Shown here one piece after another: positions 37,265-48,210 of a stretch of DNA of 64,000 nt; position 1 is the first letter of the stretch, and each line of letters starts with the position of its first letter. Source of the stretch: Macrotrachela quadricornifera (taxonomy: Eukaryota > Rotifera > Eurotatoria > Philodinida > Philodinidae); assembly GCA_022393335.1 (NCBI GenBank), contig JAJEKB010001009.1:1-64000 (forward strand). The letters run 5' to 3'. The notes under the pieces were generated by a model that saw only the letters and a program-made list of their open reading frames with translations, did no database searches and was not told where the DNA came from. The position numbers were made by a program, and so were the translations under genes.

Positions 37265-38053
37265 CTATTTAAATTGCAAATATAGGAAGGCAGTCAGTAT
37301 GAATAAATAACGAGTTAATAGTATTTGTGAACTATTTCCTGTAAGTCGACCATTAACATCAGTTATATTGTGGCGCTGCAATACTTTTTTTATAGCTTCT
37401 ATTGTCAATGGTCCATTACATAGCATACGGTTACACTTCACAGTCATCATTGCAAAGCTTCCGGAATCATAAATATTAACGCTCGCAGATTCTTGAGTAC
37501 TATGCAGGCATAAACGTTTATAAAATTTATGTTTGATAAGGTCATCGATGATTTGACAAGAGCCAAGCATTCCAGGAACAGTACATTGACGAATACCATC
37601 GTTCATATCAAAACAAGCTAAATTTTCTGATAAACTAGATTTATCATGTAATAATCGTTGTAAATCATAATAAATACTCGGTATATTATATGATCGTTTA
37701 GTCATTTGAATAATTTTCTGTTCAGCAAAACGATAAGCACAATCATCAGTTTCTTTACATGTATGATACACATCATAAGAAAAAAATTTATTTGTAGCTG
37801 TTTCAATCATAACAAAATGTCTGTTATCACCAGCATTACTATCATGTAATGTTTCACTAGTAAATGTTACACTATAATTTCCATGATCATACCAAAATAC
37901 AAGCTTAACTGAACAACGACTAGCTGATACTTGATTACAATTTAATGGTAAAACAAATGGTTGATGCATTGAATAGATCATCGAACACTCCCCTGTGCAT
38001 TGTAAACCATAAGCCAGATTGTAAAAAGATAAGAATAATATTAGAAAAAACAT
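37265..38053 (-). CDS. Secreted or GPI-anchored Cys-rich protein
   Basis: Single exon, 262 aa. A clear signal peptide (MFFLILFLSFYNLAYGLQC) is followed by an extracellular domain with about twelve Cys (CTGEC, NCN, RCSV, HTCKETDDC, ACFD, QCTV, SCQ, LCLH, KCNRMLC) and several N-glycosylation sequons. After LTGNSSQ it ends in a hydrophobic tail (ILLTRYLFILTAFLYLQFK), the layout of a GPI-attachment signal or a very short C-terminal membrane anchor. Even Cys number suggests disulfide pairing. I do not recognise the fold; Ly6-like repeats are one possibility but the spacing is not diagnostic. The gene is isolated in a gene-poor region and has no intron. Confidence 0.7.
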   Translation of the reverse strand: MFFLILFLSFYNLAYGLQCTGECSMIYSMHQPFVLPLNCNQVSASRCSVKLVFWYDHGNYSVTFTSETLHDSNAGDNRHFVMIETATNKFFSYDVYHTCKETDDCAYRFAEQKIIQMTKRSYNIPSIYYDLQRLLHDKSSLSENLACFDMNDGIRQCTVPGMLGSCQIIDDLIKHKFYKRLCLHSTQESASVNIYDSGSFAMMTVKCNRMLCNGPLTIEAIKKVLQRHNITDVNGRLTGNSSQILLTRYLFILTAFLYLQFK

Positions 38054-38557
38054 TATTATCTCATTCTGTTTGTATCGTAAATGGACGTGCCTTTATATCG
38101 GCAATATTCCATATATGATATAAGTAAACATAACCAGTTTGTACATTATTATGGTAGAGAGACATTCTGTTGCTCTACAACATGTCAAAGGAAAAAGTAT
38201 GTTTCTAGTGTTTTTATAGTCTAATACAAATAATAAATATTAAGTGACGTTATGGCCTTATCTAATCGTTATATGTGATACCTTTTTTAATAAAAATTTT
38301 TACTATCATAAGAATAAATTATATGTGATAGATGAGAGAACAGGTGTGGAAAGGAAACACTACATCATCATTATCTACAATAGTAATGTTCTTTTGCACA
38401 TGTCATCAGTTGATTAAATAGACTGAAAAAGAAAAAGGGAAAAAGTAATGTTCTCTTTCTTTGAAACTAACATCTATGGTTATATTGTTTCTTTTTGTAA
38501 TATAAGCTCTATTGTTTAAAGGTTTCTTTCAATACGTATTTGAATACTATTAAAGGT

Positions 38558-38581
38558 CTTCTTCTTCTTCTTCTTCTTCTT
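38558..38581. repeat. (CTT)n trinucleotide repeat, 8 units
   Basis: Perfect CTT run of about 24 bp in non-coding DNA. Confidence 0.9.
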
Positions 38582-39723
38582 AGTCAAGATAAAGAATATA
38601 ATCTTTCAATCAATTAATGTTAACTATTGAAAGAAATGACATACAACAGTTTTGAACAAGTAAGAAAATTTCATCTGTTTGTGTAACGAATAAAATCAAT
38701 AATGCGGTAAAAATTATTAATGAAAGGAAAACGAACTTGTATTAAATTATGAATTATTGAATATGCTTTTATCAAAAGAAAATGATTACGTCAAATGCAA
38801 TTAGAGAAGAAAAAGTAATATATAATCCATAGCATTTCAATTATACCTTTATATATTATTATTTTTTTTTATAAAAGTATACGTTTTAAAGTATTGTAAT
38901 CGTAACAAATCATGCCGATGGCTAAATGTCTAGTTTATCTTGAATTACCTGATAGAACATACATAAAATCTATATATTTTTTTGTACTAGTAATTTTTGA
39001 TAAGATACATTGGAATGTGTCAATCAAAATTAATTGAGTCAATAATGTGTCTTTTTTTTGTCCACATTATAAAAAAGAAGTGTGAACAATAATAGAAAGT
39101 TTGTTTTATTCAACTTTTCATGAACATATGCTTGTACAAAGAATGCTGTATCTATCAGTGTCCGACTGATAGGCCTACATACACATACATCTTGTTAGCT
39201 GTAAACGTTGATTTTAAATTTTTTTTCTAAGTAAAGACAATAACAGGGCTAAGAACTGGAACATTTGTTTATAAAGAGCTTTTTTTAAAATAAAGGTGAA
39301 TCAATTAGTGAACTATGCAAAGTATACTTTTAGTTTAATCTTTTCTTTTTTTATGAGATTAATTCAGAATAATTTACATACACTTAACAGAAAGCTAAGT
39401 GGCACATATGTTTATATGATACATTGACCTTCCTAAAAATTTTGTCATTTAATCAATCAAAAATTATTATGATCATTATGAAACATTGAAATTAATTATA
39501 TCATTTGCAATTGTGTGAGTAACATATGCGTGATGTGTATAAACCTTGAATCAATGCGACAACGACGGCAATGGTAACAACGATAGTGAGAGCGGCGGGT
39601 ATTTGTAATATGATGCAATACTGAAAGGCCGCATGACGAGTTGTACGTAGGCAAAAAAAAAGAAGAAGAAAAATCGAACTTGTCTTTTTCGATTAATCTT
39701 TTCATCGCCTACGGGTTGTACTT

Positions 39724-39728
<5 letters not shown>

Positions 39729-39770
<42 letters not shown>
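39729..39770. repeat. (TC)n microsatellite, about 21 units
   Basis: Uninterrupted TC dinucleotide run of about 42 bp. It creates artificial open frames coding Arg-Glu or Ser-Leu repeats, which I did not annotate. Confidence 0.95.
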
Positions 39771-39775
<5 letters not shown>

Positions 39776-42003
39776 GTCACTCAACAGTATCTTACGGGTA
39801 GTAAACAAAACGTCTTTGTATTCTAACGTTCATTTTGAGTGTCATACGACAAAGAAAAGAAAATATAAGATGAGATGAGGAGAGAAAGTAATCATTATCA
39901 ATATTGCACGTTATACTAGGTATGTTATAGTTTTTCTCTCACTATATATATTCTTGACAAATATAAGTTAACGTTTACATGTACTTGTATTGAAAAAGCG
40001 AAGAAGCCGATGGTAATATTCTTTGTTAATAAAAATTTATGTTACTATGGCTGTTGCTTTACAACTATACGAACAAAATCTACTTGGGGCTGACAGTTAA
40101 AGAAAAAAAAAGAGTGCGTCAAATATTTGAGCTGCGACAACAGTTGCTTGTGAAATGTCAAGACAGTGTACATTGACACGTATCTCGTGAATGATAGACA
40201 GACGAGACTTTGCTCTCTCTTTCTCTCTTATTGAGATAAACAGTACGCAAATACATACATAAAATGTCGTGAGACCTTAATAATTAAGTATAGAGAAAAA
40301 AAAACGATAACGAGAAAGGAAAAACTTCTTGATCTGTCATGATGGCATAGGTCAGCTGCATACAATTCCCTTTGCTATAGATTGTATAACCAATCGAGAT
40401 GTAATAATTCTTCAAATAAAGCAGAAGTGAAGAGATCATATATGCCCATAATGACACCATTCTTCAATTGATTTTTGCTTAAGTAATTGATCTGATCGAT
40501 GACAGATGGTGCAGGCATACTCGCTTACGATTAAAGTCGATAACCACTGGTTTGTTAGTTACGATAACTCTATTGTTTTCTTATTGTACTTGTTAAATAT
40601 TGACTTCTTTTGTTTTCCATCAAACAATCAACTATTGGATTAGATTAATGACCTGCCTTAGTTACAATTTACTTGACAATATTGACATTGATTGAGATTG
40701 TGTATGCCCCAAATCAAAAAAGAATGAAATATATAATGAAGGCTTTTGATTAATATAAGTCTTAGACAAAATGAATATCTACTTGATATAAAAAGTGAAC
40801 CAATAAAAAAACATTCAGCTAGATTAAAATGCTTTTAATGACTTTTATAATTTGAGATAGAAATCGAAAGAGAATGATGTACGTTTTTATATCAATATGT
40901 AAATAAATGATTAATTGACATGAAATATCTTCACGAATTTTCGATCTTGGCAAAATTCACAAGACAAGGTTGGATATTAAAAGGACCATGAAAGAGAGAT
41001 TAAATTTCTTTTCAACAAATATGATGTCTGCTATTGTATACTGAAGAAAAATTTTGAAGCTTTCATGGAAATCAAAATTTACTTATTCTCATTTTTTTTT
41101 ATGAGAAATAAATCTTAAATTTCTTTTGATTTGATATAAGTGTGTCGGTAAATAATCAATATTTTGTAACTCAATCTCATGAAATATTGTTTCACTCGAC
41201 AAATAATCGATATGTCTAGTAAAAAATAGTTTTTCTATTATTTAAAACACTTAACAGGTTTTTAATCGTCGTCTTAATATAATAATGTTTTCTTTTAAGA
41301 AACGAAAAAAAAAACTTCGTACAATTTTATTATCATCTGAGCTATGGCACATGACACATCAGCTGATTAAAGAAATTTGACCCATTTTGTATATAAACAA
41401 AAGAAAACATGTGAATATCACTTAAGAAATTATTAAGAGACATTGACAACAAAATATGTGTTCTCTTTCTTTTCCTTTGCACTCTCACATGATCCGTTAG
41501 TTGGGTATTATTAATCAGAAAGGAATGTAATGCAACGTTGATAGAAGCGCAAGACGTCCTGCAATGAAAGAAAGGCACAAACACAGAAAAAAAGCGAGAG
41601 AGCGCGTAATGGATCATAGAATAATATCGTCGACGAGACTGCGCGTTGCAAGTAGGCATGTGTATAATAAGAACACGCGTGTCGAAATAGTCGATCACAA
41701 GATTCTATCCAACATCACTATCATTATTATTTCTGAGCATCCTGCCGACATTTTACAACATTCCTTATGTCGGCATCTTGAAATTAAGATCATATCAATA
41801 GATAACAGATCGGATGCTATTGACTAAGCATCATCATCATTATTATTAGTATTATTTTACTAATCATAGCAACTGGGAGTCATAATGTCTTCAGTGAACA
41901 TGAGGACACAGGAGATATGTTTATCGATTAGCCGAAATTCACTTTCTCTAAGGACAGTGTCTATCGACACAAGTAAGATTTTGTAGCTTTTCAATCTATA
42001 TGA

Positions 42004-42028
42004 ATATATATATATATATATATATATA
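42004..42028. repeat. (AT)n microsatellite
   Basis: Alternating AT run of about 25 bp, about 430 bp upstream of the non-coding first exon's donor site. Confidence 0.9.
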
Positions 42029-42268
42029 GTAGGCACACGTTTATTGAACTAATTATGTGCTTGTATTGTATATATATGTATGTGTATATATTCTTGTCTG
42101 TCTATGGTTCACAATCTCAGTGTCATCTGCCGTCTCTCATATTCTCTCTCTCCTTCTTCTTTTTTCTCTTTCTCCCTTTTTTTTTGTATTTCATGTTGCT
42201 TTGTGCGTTCAAAAAAAAAAAGAGAACGACAGCAACGTGGGAGGAAAAAGAAACTAACACAATAAGAA

Positions 42269-42278
42269 GCGCATGCGC
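42269..42278. promoter_or_regulatory. NRF1-like palindrome GCGCATGCGC
   Basis: A perfect 10-bp palindrome matching the core NRF1/EWG consensus (GCGCATGCGC), in a locally GC-richer segment about 290 bp upstream of the MATH-BTB start codon and 177 bp upstream of its 5' UTR donor. Such a CpG-containing palindrome is conspicuous in this AT-rich sequence. Function is inferred from the motif. Confidence 0.45.
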
Positions 42279-42561
42279 TCACTGGAGCGTTCGATCGTCG
42301 CGTCCTCTGTAAAGGCAATACTAACAGAAAAAGAAAAGCTCGTTTACTATTCTGTCTGTGTTACTTCTTGTGTCTCTAAGTTTTTTTCTACGAGTTCCCA
42401 AAAAAAAAAAAATAAGAAACGAAGTGCAATGCGAAGAAAACAAACACGAGCCACGTAAGCAAATATGCTTATACATGTGCTCTTTCTTTTAATATATCAA
42501 TATCAATAATCTGAAACTTTAATATTATTTATTTAATTTTTCTTCTCATTTTCTCTGTAGC

Positions 42562-43797
42562 ATGTACAACACTGTAATAAAATCTTCATCAAGTGTTTCG
42601 TTGGCTTCTAACGAATCAACATCAGCTGGAACAACAAATACTAATTTTCTACCAATTATGCGTAGTGATTATAGCCTTGATAGTGTTTGTTGTACCAAAC
42701 GAACTTTACATTCATTTTCACATATGTGGATTGTTGAAAATTTTTCATCATATCTTGAAGATCCAGAACCAATTATTTGTTTATCATCATCACCATTTAG
42801 TCCTGTATCAGGTGCTAGTGCTGCTACACAATGGCGTCTTGTTTGTTATCCAAAAGGCAATTATGGGGCATCATCAAATTATATGTCAATATTTCTTGAA
42901 TATATTAAAGGTGAACGTGATATAAAAGCTAAAGCTGAATATTCACTTGTAAATCGTAAATGTGAATTAACAGAAATGCGTAAAGATGCTCAATTTTCTG
43001 TTTATAAATGTGGTAATTCACGTGGTTTTATTAATTATGTTAAATATGAAACATTAACATTACTCGAGAATGATACACTCGATGAAGATAAACTTAAAAT
43101 ATATGTACGTATTACAATAATGGATGATGCTATAACAGAAGAAACAAAATATCAAGAATTTGATGATGCTGAAAGTGTTAATTTTACAACACGTGGTCTT
43201 GAAGGACTTGTACGAGATTTTACTCAATTATTACTTCATTCACCACCAAAAATGAGTGATATTAAAATAAAAGTTACTGTTCCACCATCACATAATATAG
43301 ATGGAACGGAATCAGATGATGATTCAAATCCATCTCCTGTTGCTTTTAATGCTCATAAATTAATTCTTGCTGCTCGATCACCTGTATTTGCAGCTATGTT
43401 TTCAAGTCGTACTTTAGAAAATACAACAAATGTTATTGAAATTAATGATTTACGTCCTGAAACAATTCAATCAATGCTTGAATATATTTATACTGGTAAA
43501 GTAAATGATATAAAAAAATCTACAGTTGAATTATATCGTTGTGCTGATAAATATCAATTAGAAGATCTACGTTTACAAGCTGAAATGGCTTTAATGAATT
43601 CAATATCAATTGATACAAGTGCAGAAATTTTATTACTTGCTGATCAACATCATTCAAAAGATCTTAAATCACGTGTTATACAATTTATTGTTAGTGGAAA
43701 TCTTAAGGCTATAACACAAACAGCAGGTTGGCATAAATATGTTGCGTGCATTCCAGATTTAGTTACTGAAGTAATACAAGCAACTACTTTTGAATAA
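42562..43797 (+). CDS. MATH-BTB protein (SPOP-like CUL3 adaptor)
   Basis: The coding region is a single exon of 411 aa. The start ATG lies one base after an acceptor (TTCTCTGTAG at 42551-42560), and a strong donor CAC|GTAAGC is at 42454/42455, so the 5' UTR is split by a 106-bp intron. MATH domain at about residues 50-187 (HMWIVENFSSY..., WRLVCYPKGN, YMSIFLEYI); BTB at about 222-345 (DIKIKV..., FNAHKLILAARSPVFAAMF, TIQSMLEYIYTGKV, YRCADKYQLEDLRLQAEMAL); then a BACK-like helix pair. SPOP-type proteins recruit substrates through MATH to a CUL3 ubiquitin ligase bound by BTB. The BTB has a ~20-residue Asp/Ser-rich insertion (244-260), and the N-terminus has a Ser/Thr-rich leader. Confidence 0.9.
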   Translation: MYNTVIKSSSSVSLASNESTSAGTTNTNFLPIMRSDYSLDSVCCTKRTLHSFSHMWIVENFSSYLEDPEPIICLSSSPFSPVSGASAATQWRLVCYPKGNYGASSNYMSIFLEYIKGERDIKAKAEYSLVNRKCELTEMRKDAQFSVYKCGNSRGFINYVKYETLTLLENDTLDEDKLKIYVRITIMDDAITEETKYQEFDDAESVNFTTRGLEGLVRDFTQLLLHSPPKMSDIKIKVTVPPSHNIDGTESDDDSNPSPVAFNAHKLILAARSPVFAAMFSSRTLENTTNVIEINDLRPETIQSMLEYIYTGKVNDIKKSTVELYRCADKYQLEDLRLQAEMALMNSISIDTSAEILLLADQHHSKDLKSRVIQFIVSGNLKAITQTAGWHKYVACIPDLVTEVIQATTFE

Positions 43798-44247
43798 AAG
43801 AAAACCTTAATTTAAAATGTAAACCTTGGTAATTGCATCTGTTCATTCTTTTTCCTTTTCTTTTTTATTTCTTTTGTTCGTTAATACCTAGTCATCGTCA
43901 TATTATATATACTTATCAAGGACAGACTATCAATGTACAGCTACTTTCCCTTTTTTTTTCTTTTTTTTTTTTGTATTCAAATTCTGTTTTTTTATTTTCC
44001 TGCTACGATTAATTCAATGATTATCCTTCAATTTTAATATAAATAAATATTAATTATATGAACATAGATTGAGAGAAATGAAGTGATAAAGGACATTTCA
44101 TATATTTGTTATTTATTTTATTGATAAGGACCCCAACCGAAGGTGACTAGTTGATTAATCAGTTTTTATACGAACATGGTTGAATGAACAAGATCAAGAA
44201 GGAAAAAAAACGGAAGAAAGAATAAAAACTGGAATGTCAATTATATT
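43798..44247. other. Convergent 3' region between MATH-BTB and CCDC149
   Basis: About 450 bp containing the 3' UTRs of the two convergent genes. T-rich with AATAAA-like signals; no coding content. Confidence 0.5.
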
Positions 44248-47200
44248 TTAACATGTGAGATTAGCAGCTGAGGAATTTGAATTTTTTGTCGATTGTAATA
44301 ATGATGATGTTGATCGATCATTATTCTTATCCGAGAGAGAAGACGTAGCTGTATTGAGAAGATCTTGTAGATGTTCAATATCATCATCTGTTGTGTGACT
44401 TATATCAAAATTTGGTGTTGAATCTAGGAAAAAAAACATTATTTTTCAAATAAAAAAAATAAACCTTACGTTCACTATTAGATGTCGTTCTATTCATAGG
44501 TGGAATTAAATCTCTTTCTTCTAAATAAGCAATTGATGTTGTTAATGTTGGTGATTGTAATGGATCATCCATTTCTAAATCAATACTATCTGATTTATTT
44601 CTTATTTTTCTTGATTGATGACATTCAAGTGTGCTTTTAGTTAATGTTGGTGTTTGATGTTTTATTCCTTTTATTTTATTACTAATATCATCTTCAGATA
44701 GTCTATTTGATAATGGAGGTGAAGTTGACCATGTAGAAGAAAAACTAAATATTTGAGTGGGAGATGTTTGTTGTTGCTGCTCATCAATACTATTTATAAA
44801 TTGTGATGTTGCACTATCGGGAATTGGTGGAGTCGGTGTTCGATCGAGCAAATTTATGAGTGTATTTGTTTGATCTAATAAATTTCAAGAATAAGTCAAT
44901 TTTTTATATTAAAATACAATTAATAGAAATACATTTCTCTAGATCTAACAACATTTCATATCATATGATAGTTACTACTATTTCATAAGAAGGTCAGTTA
45001 CAGAAAAGAATTTAGGAAAATCGCAGATTATTCAATTTTTTAATTAAAATATTTTTCTATCAATTCGAATTCTTTCATATTCTGTTAAACTATTATTAGA
45101 ATCTAGTTTTCGACCGAAGATATAATCTTTGATATTTTTCATATAGATTTCTAATGGACAGATGTACAGCTGTAGTGAAAACAATTAGAAAAATACTATA
45201 AAACAGTAAAATGTGATATTTCCTTTATTTATCTTTAGAAAAAATAGAAAGTCAAGATCTTTTTTTTCCTTACAGATGATAAAATCATTTAAAATGCAAA
45301 TTTTAACATTTTTAACTTCTTCATCCAGAAGAATAATGAAGTTCATCAATTTATTTTCTCAATATTATAGTTTATAACTGACCGAAGGTTTCTTTGAAAT
45401 GAATATCAAAGATATCAGATAAGTATTGAAGTATTTATGATGTATTAATGCTAACGTTTTGTTTAATGATATGAGTGATACGTTTTTAGTCATTTTTCTC
45501 ATTAGAAATATCATTGGTAATGAAACTTTTCTAAAATAATATCATTATTTTCATCGCTTACATCTAACAGCAAAAAACAAATACGTGGCTTTCGAGCAGA
45601 TAAACTTAATAAAGTCATCAAAACTCCATTTTAACGTATAACAGACGATACACTTTGATTTACACGATGATCTCATTCATAAACTTTTTTTTGCCTTTAC
45701 AAGTACATATTTCAGTCATTTGTTTGGATATTTTGCCTAATAACGATTTATTGTAATCTGGTACTATTATAAAAGATAATCCTTAGGCAAAACATTTGTT
45801 TTACAATGAATTACACAGGCAACTCGTATGGCTTTATTTTAGCAATATGATAGTAATATATGCTAGACTTTTTGAGGGAGAAGAAGATGTATAACTACCG
45901 AAGAGATACCCTGGAAAAAAATGACGCTTATAGTTACTTCGAAGTATAGGAAAAATATTCTAAGATTAAAAATGAATTTTGTGCAAGTTTTTTTTCTCGA
46001 CTACAGCTGTATATGTCTATTGTTTGAACAGATGAAAACGGAAAATGACTTGTTAAACATCGTAATTATTAAATATTTACCAGATTTAGAAGTTAGACTA
46101 CTTTCAGCCAATAATTTTTCTAATTCTGCAACACGATTAGCCAATATTCTGATTGAGAACAAAGAAATAAAACCATAATTAATTTTTTCTTTTTAATATT
46201 TCATAAAACATACTTATTTGTCTTTCGCTGATGAGTAATAATAACATTTTTGTCTTTAATATTTTCAAATAAAGCTTCTGCAATGGATCTTAAATCATTT
46301 TCTGTTTCTGGAGTGCCTGGAACAATGTAACTTTGTTTAAGAAGATTTTGCACTAAAAATAAAAGATTATTTTAAAAAAAAAAAATTGCTAATATATATT
46401 TATTACCTTGTTTATGAGTAAGTACATTTCCTGAAGTTTGTACTTTTCCTAATCGATTGTTTGCTGATCGGTGAGTTTGCAAAAGGTCCTAAAAGTAGAA
46501 GAAAAAAAAATTAATATACAAAATATTTTGTAATTAAAAATAAATTGACTTTATATTTTGCTGCATTAGCTATGGCGAGATTTTTTTCTTGAATTATTTC
46601 ATTCATTTTTTCTTTTAAATATCTATATATAAATAAAAATAGAATATTAAATTTTTTTTTTGTTATTTAAATATACCGATTTTCAGAAAGAATAAGTTCT
46701 ATGTCTATAACACGTTTTTCATTACCATTTAACATTTTATTTAATTCTTGATTTAATTTACTATATTTTGTTTTAAATGAATCACGTTCAATTTCAAGTT
46801 CTTCTTTTTGACAAACAATTAATTTTAAATCATTATCAAGTTGATTTATCTGAATAAGTAGAAAAAAGAATGAATAATTGAAATAAATATAAATATATAT
46901 GTACTCGTTCATTTGATTGTTCTAAACGTTTTAATAAAATATCTTGTTCTTCATTATTAGTATTATTATTTGTTTCTTTATATGATAGAATAGAAGAATT
47001 ATCATCTTTATTTTGATTACTATTAATACGAGCTCGATGTCGTTTTTGACGGAAAATCTGAAAAACAAAAAAAAATAAAATGATATTTTTTTCTTTTGTT
47101 TCTTATAATCAAGAAACTTATTTACCATTAAATCGCCTTTAACATCATTCAGTTCTCGTGTAAGTTCATCAACTTTGGCTTGTAATGTTTCCTTTTCATC

Positions 47201-48083
47201 TTGAACATTTTTAAGAGCAGTTTTTAATAGATGAACTGTTGACTAGATTAATAATATATAACAATTTTTAATTAATTCAAAGTAAATATTTAAAGGTAAA
47301 AATTAGGTTAATAGAAATAATTAATTTTTAGCATCTATTTATCGTGCATTTGTTAGTATACTGTAAGTATATCACAAACCTGATTTTCTGTCAGTAGATA
47401 ATTCATCTTTTGAATATGAGAGAAATATAAAATCTTATTAGATTTTTATTATTGAATTACTTACATCATTTTGATGTTCATATACTGTCTGAGGATGATG
47501 AAAAGACGGAAGTAGATTGTTCTAAATATAAATGATAGAAAATATATTGTGAGAAATGCATTCTACTTTAATCAAAGCATGATTAATATGTTTATTTCTT
47601 TTGATTAAGCACTTTCTTTTTTTTTGTTATTTATGTCAGAAAAAAATCCTATAATCTTATACTTTAAATATGAACAATACATTTATTTCTTGCTGATATA
47701 AAGAAGATTCTATATGTGAATAAAATAATTTATAGTATTAAATATTTTGCTTTTAAAGGTGATATTCTTAAAATTAAAAATTCTGTAAATCGTATGTAAT
47801 TAAAATCTAATAATATATTTTCTACCTTATTATTTAATTGTCGTTTAAGTTGTACACTTTTTTCTTGTAAACTATCTGCAAGTGATTTAAATTGATCACG
47901 TTCTTGTTTTAATGTTTCAAGTTCATTAATTACTATTGTAAATGCTTTTGTTTTACTGTCTAATTTTTTTTGTAAAATTTGTATCTATAAAAAATTAAAA
48001 TTAAAATATATATTAAATCTTTAATTATTAATTTAACATACTTCACTATTTAAAGAATCAATCTGTTGTTGTTTGCCACTCAT
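44248..48083 (-). CDS. CCDC149: Coiled-coil domain-containing protein 149 (CCDC149)
   Basis: Thirteen coding exons: 48042..48083, 47826..47984, 47465..47521, 47380..47406, 47126..47242, 46905..47057, 46677..46849, 46550..46622, 46407..46488, 46214..46352, 46081..46148, 44470..44874 and 44248..44423, giving 556 aa; phase closes throughout. The N-terminal ~350 residues are coiled coil. Family-specific blocks include KLNQELNKMLNGNEKRVIDI followed by SENRYLKEK (CCDC149: LNQEL-xx-L-x-G-x-E-x-RVID...ENRYL), SGNVLTHKQVQNLLKQ, PGTPETENDLRSIAEALFE and HQRKTNKILANRVAELEKLL. The C-terminal ~190 residues are Ser/Thr/Asp-rich and low complexity. The cellular role of the family is poorly defined. The intron between exons 11 and 12 is about 1.2 kb, far longer than the rest, and could hide an alternative exon. 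Confidence 0.85.
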
Positions 48084-48210
48084 TATATCTAGAATAGAAA
48101 ATAGCTTTGATATATAATAAATCATCAATTACCAAAATAAACAAAAAACAAAAATTTTTTTCTCTATAATTTAATCGTTGTAAAAAAGAAAATTTAACAA
48201 AATAAAAAAG

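Larger units (their letters stand above)
38054..42454. other. Gene-poor interval ending in the MATH-BTB 5' region
   Basis: About 4.4 kb. Contains microsatellites (CTT at 38558-38581, TC at 39729-39770, AT at 42004-42028) and no gene I can support. Overlapping open frames at 41342-41827 on both strands look like chance in a region of raised GC. From about 42100 the sequence becomes pyrimidine-rich and less AT-rich; it probably holds the promoter and non-coding first exon of the MATH-BTB gene, which splices at 42455. Confidence 0.5.

Noticed and set aside
39496..39826. Arg-Glu and Ser-Leu repeat proteins around the TC microsatellite
   Set aside because: Caused solely by a (TC)n dinucleotide repeat, which is open in several frames.
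41342..41827. Overlapping 118- and 87-codon frames on opposite strands
   Set aside because: No domain, no matching splice signals, and both strands open at once in a GC-richer segment; more likely chance.
42055..42458. Several short frames just upstream of the MATH-BTB gene
   Set aside because: They lie in the probable promoter and 5' UTR exon and would not join in phase to the MATH-BTB start; pyrimidine-rich tracts explain them.
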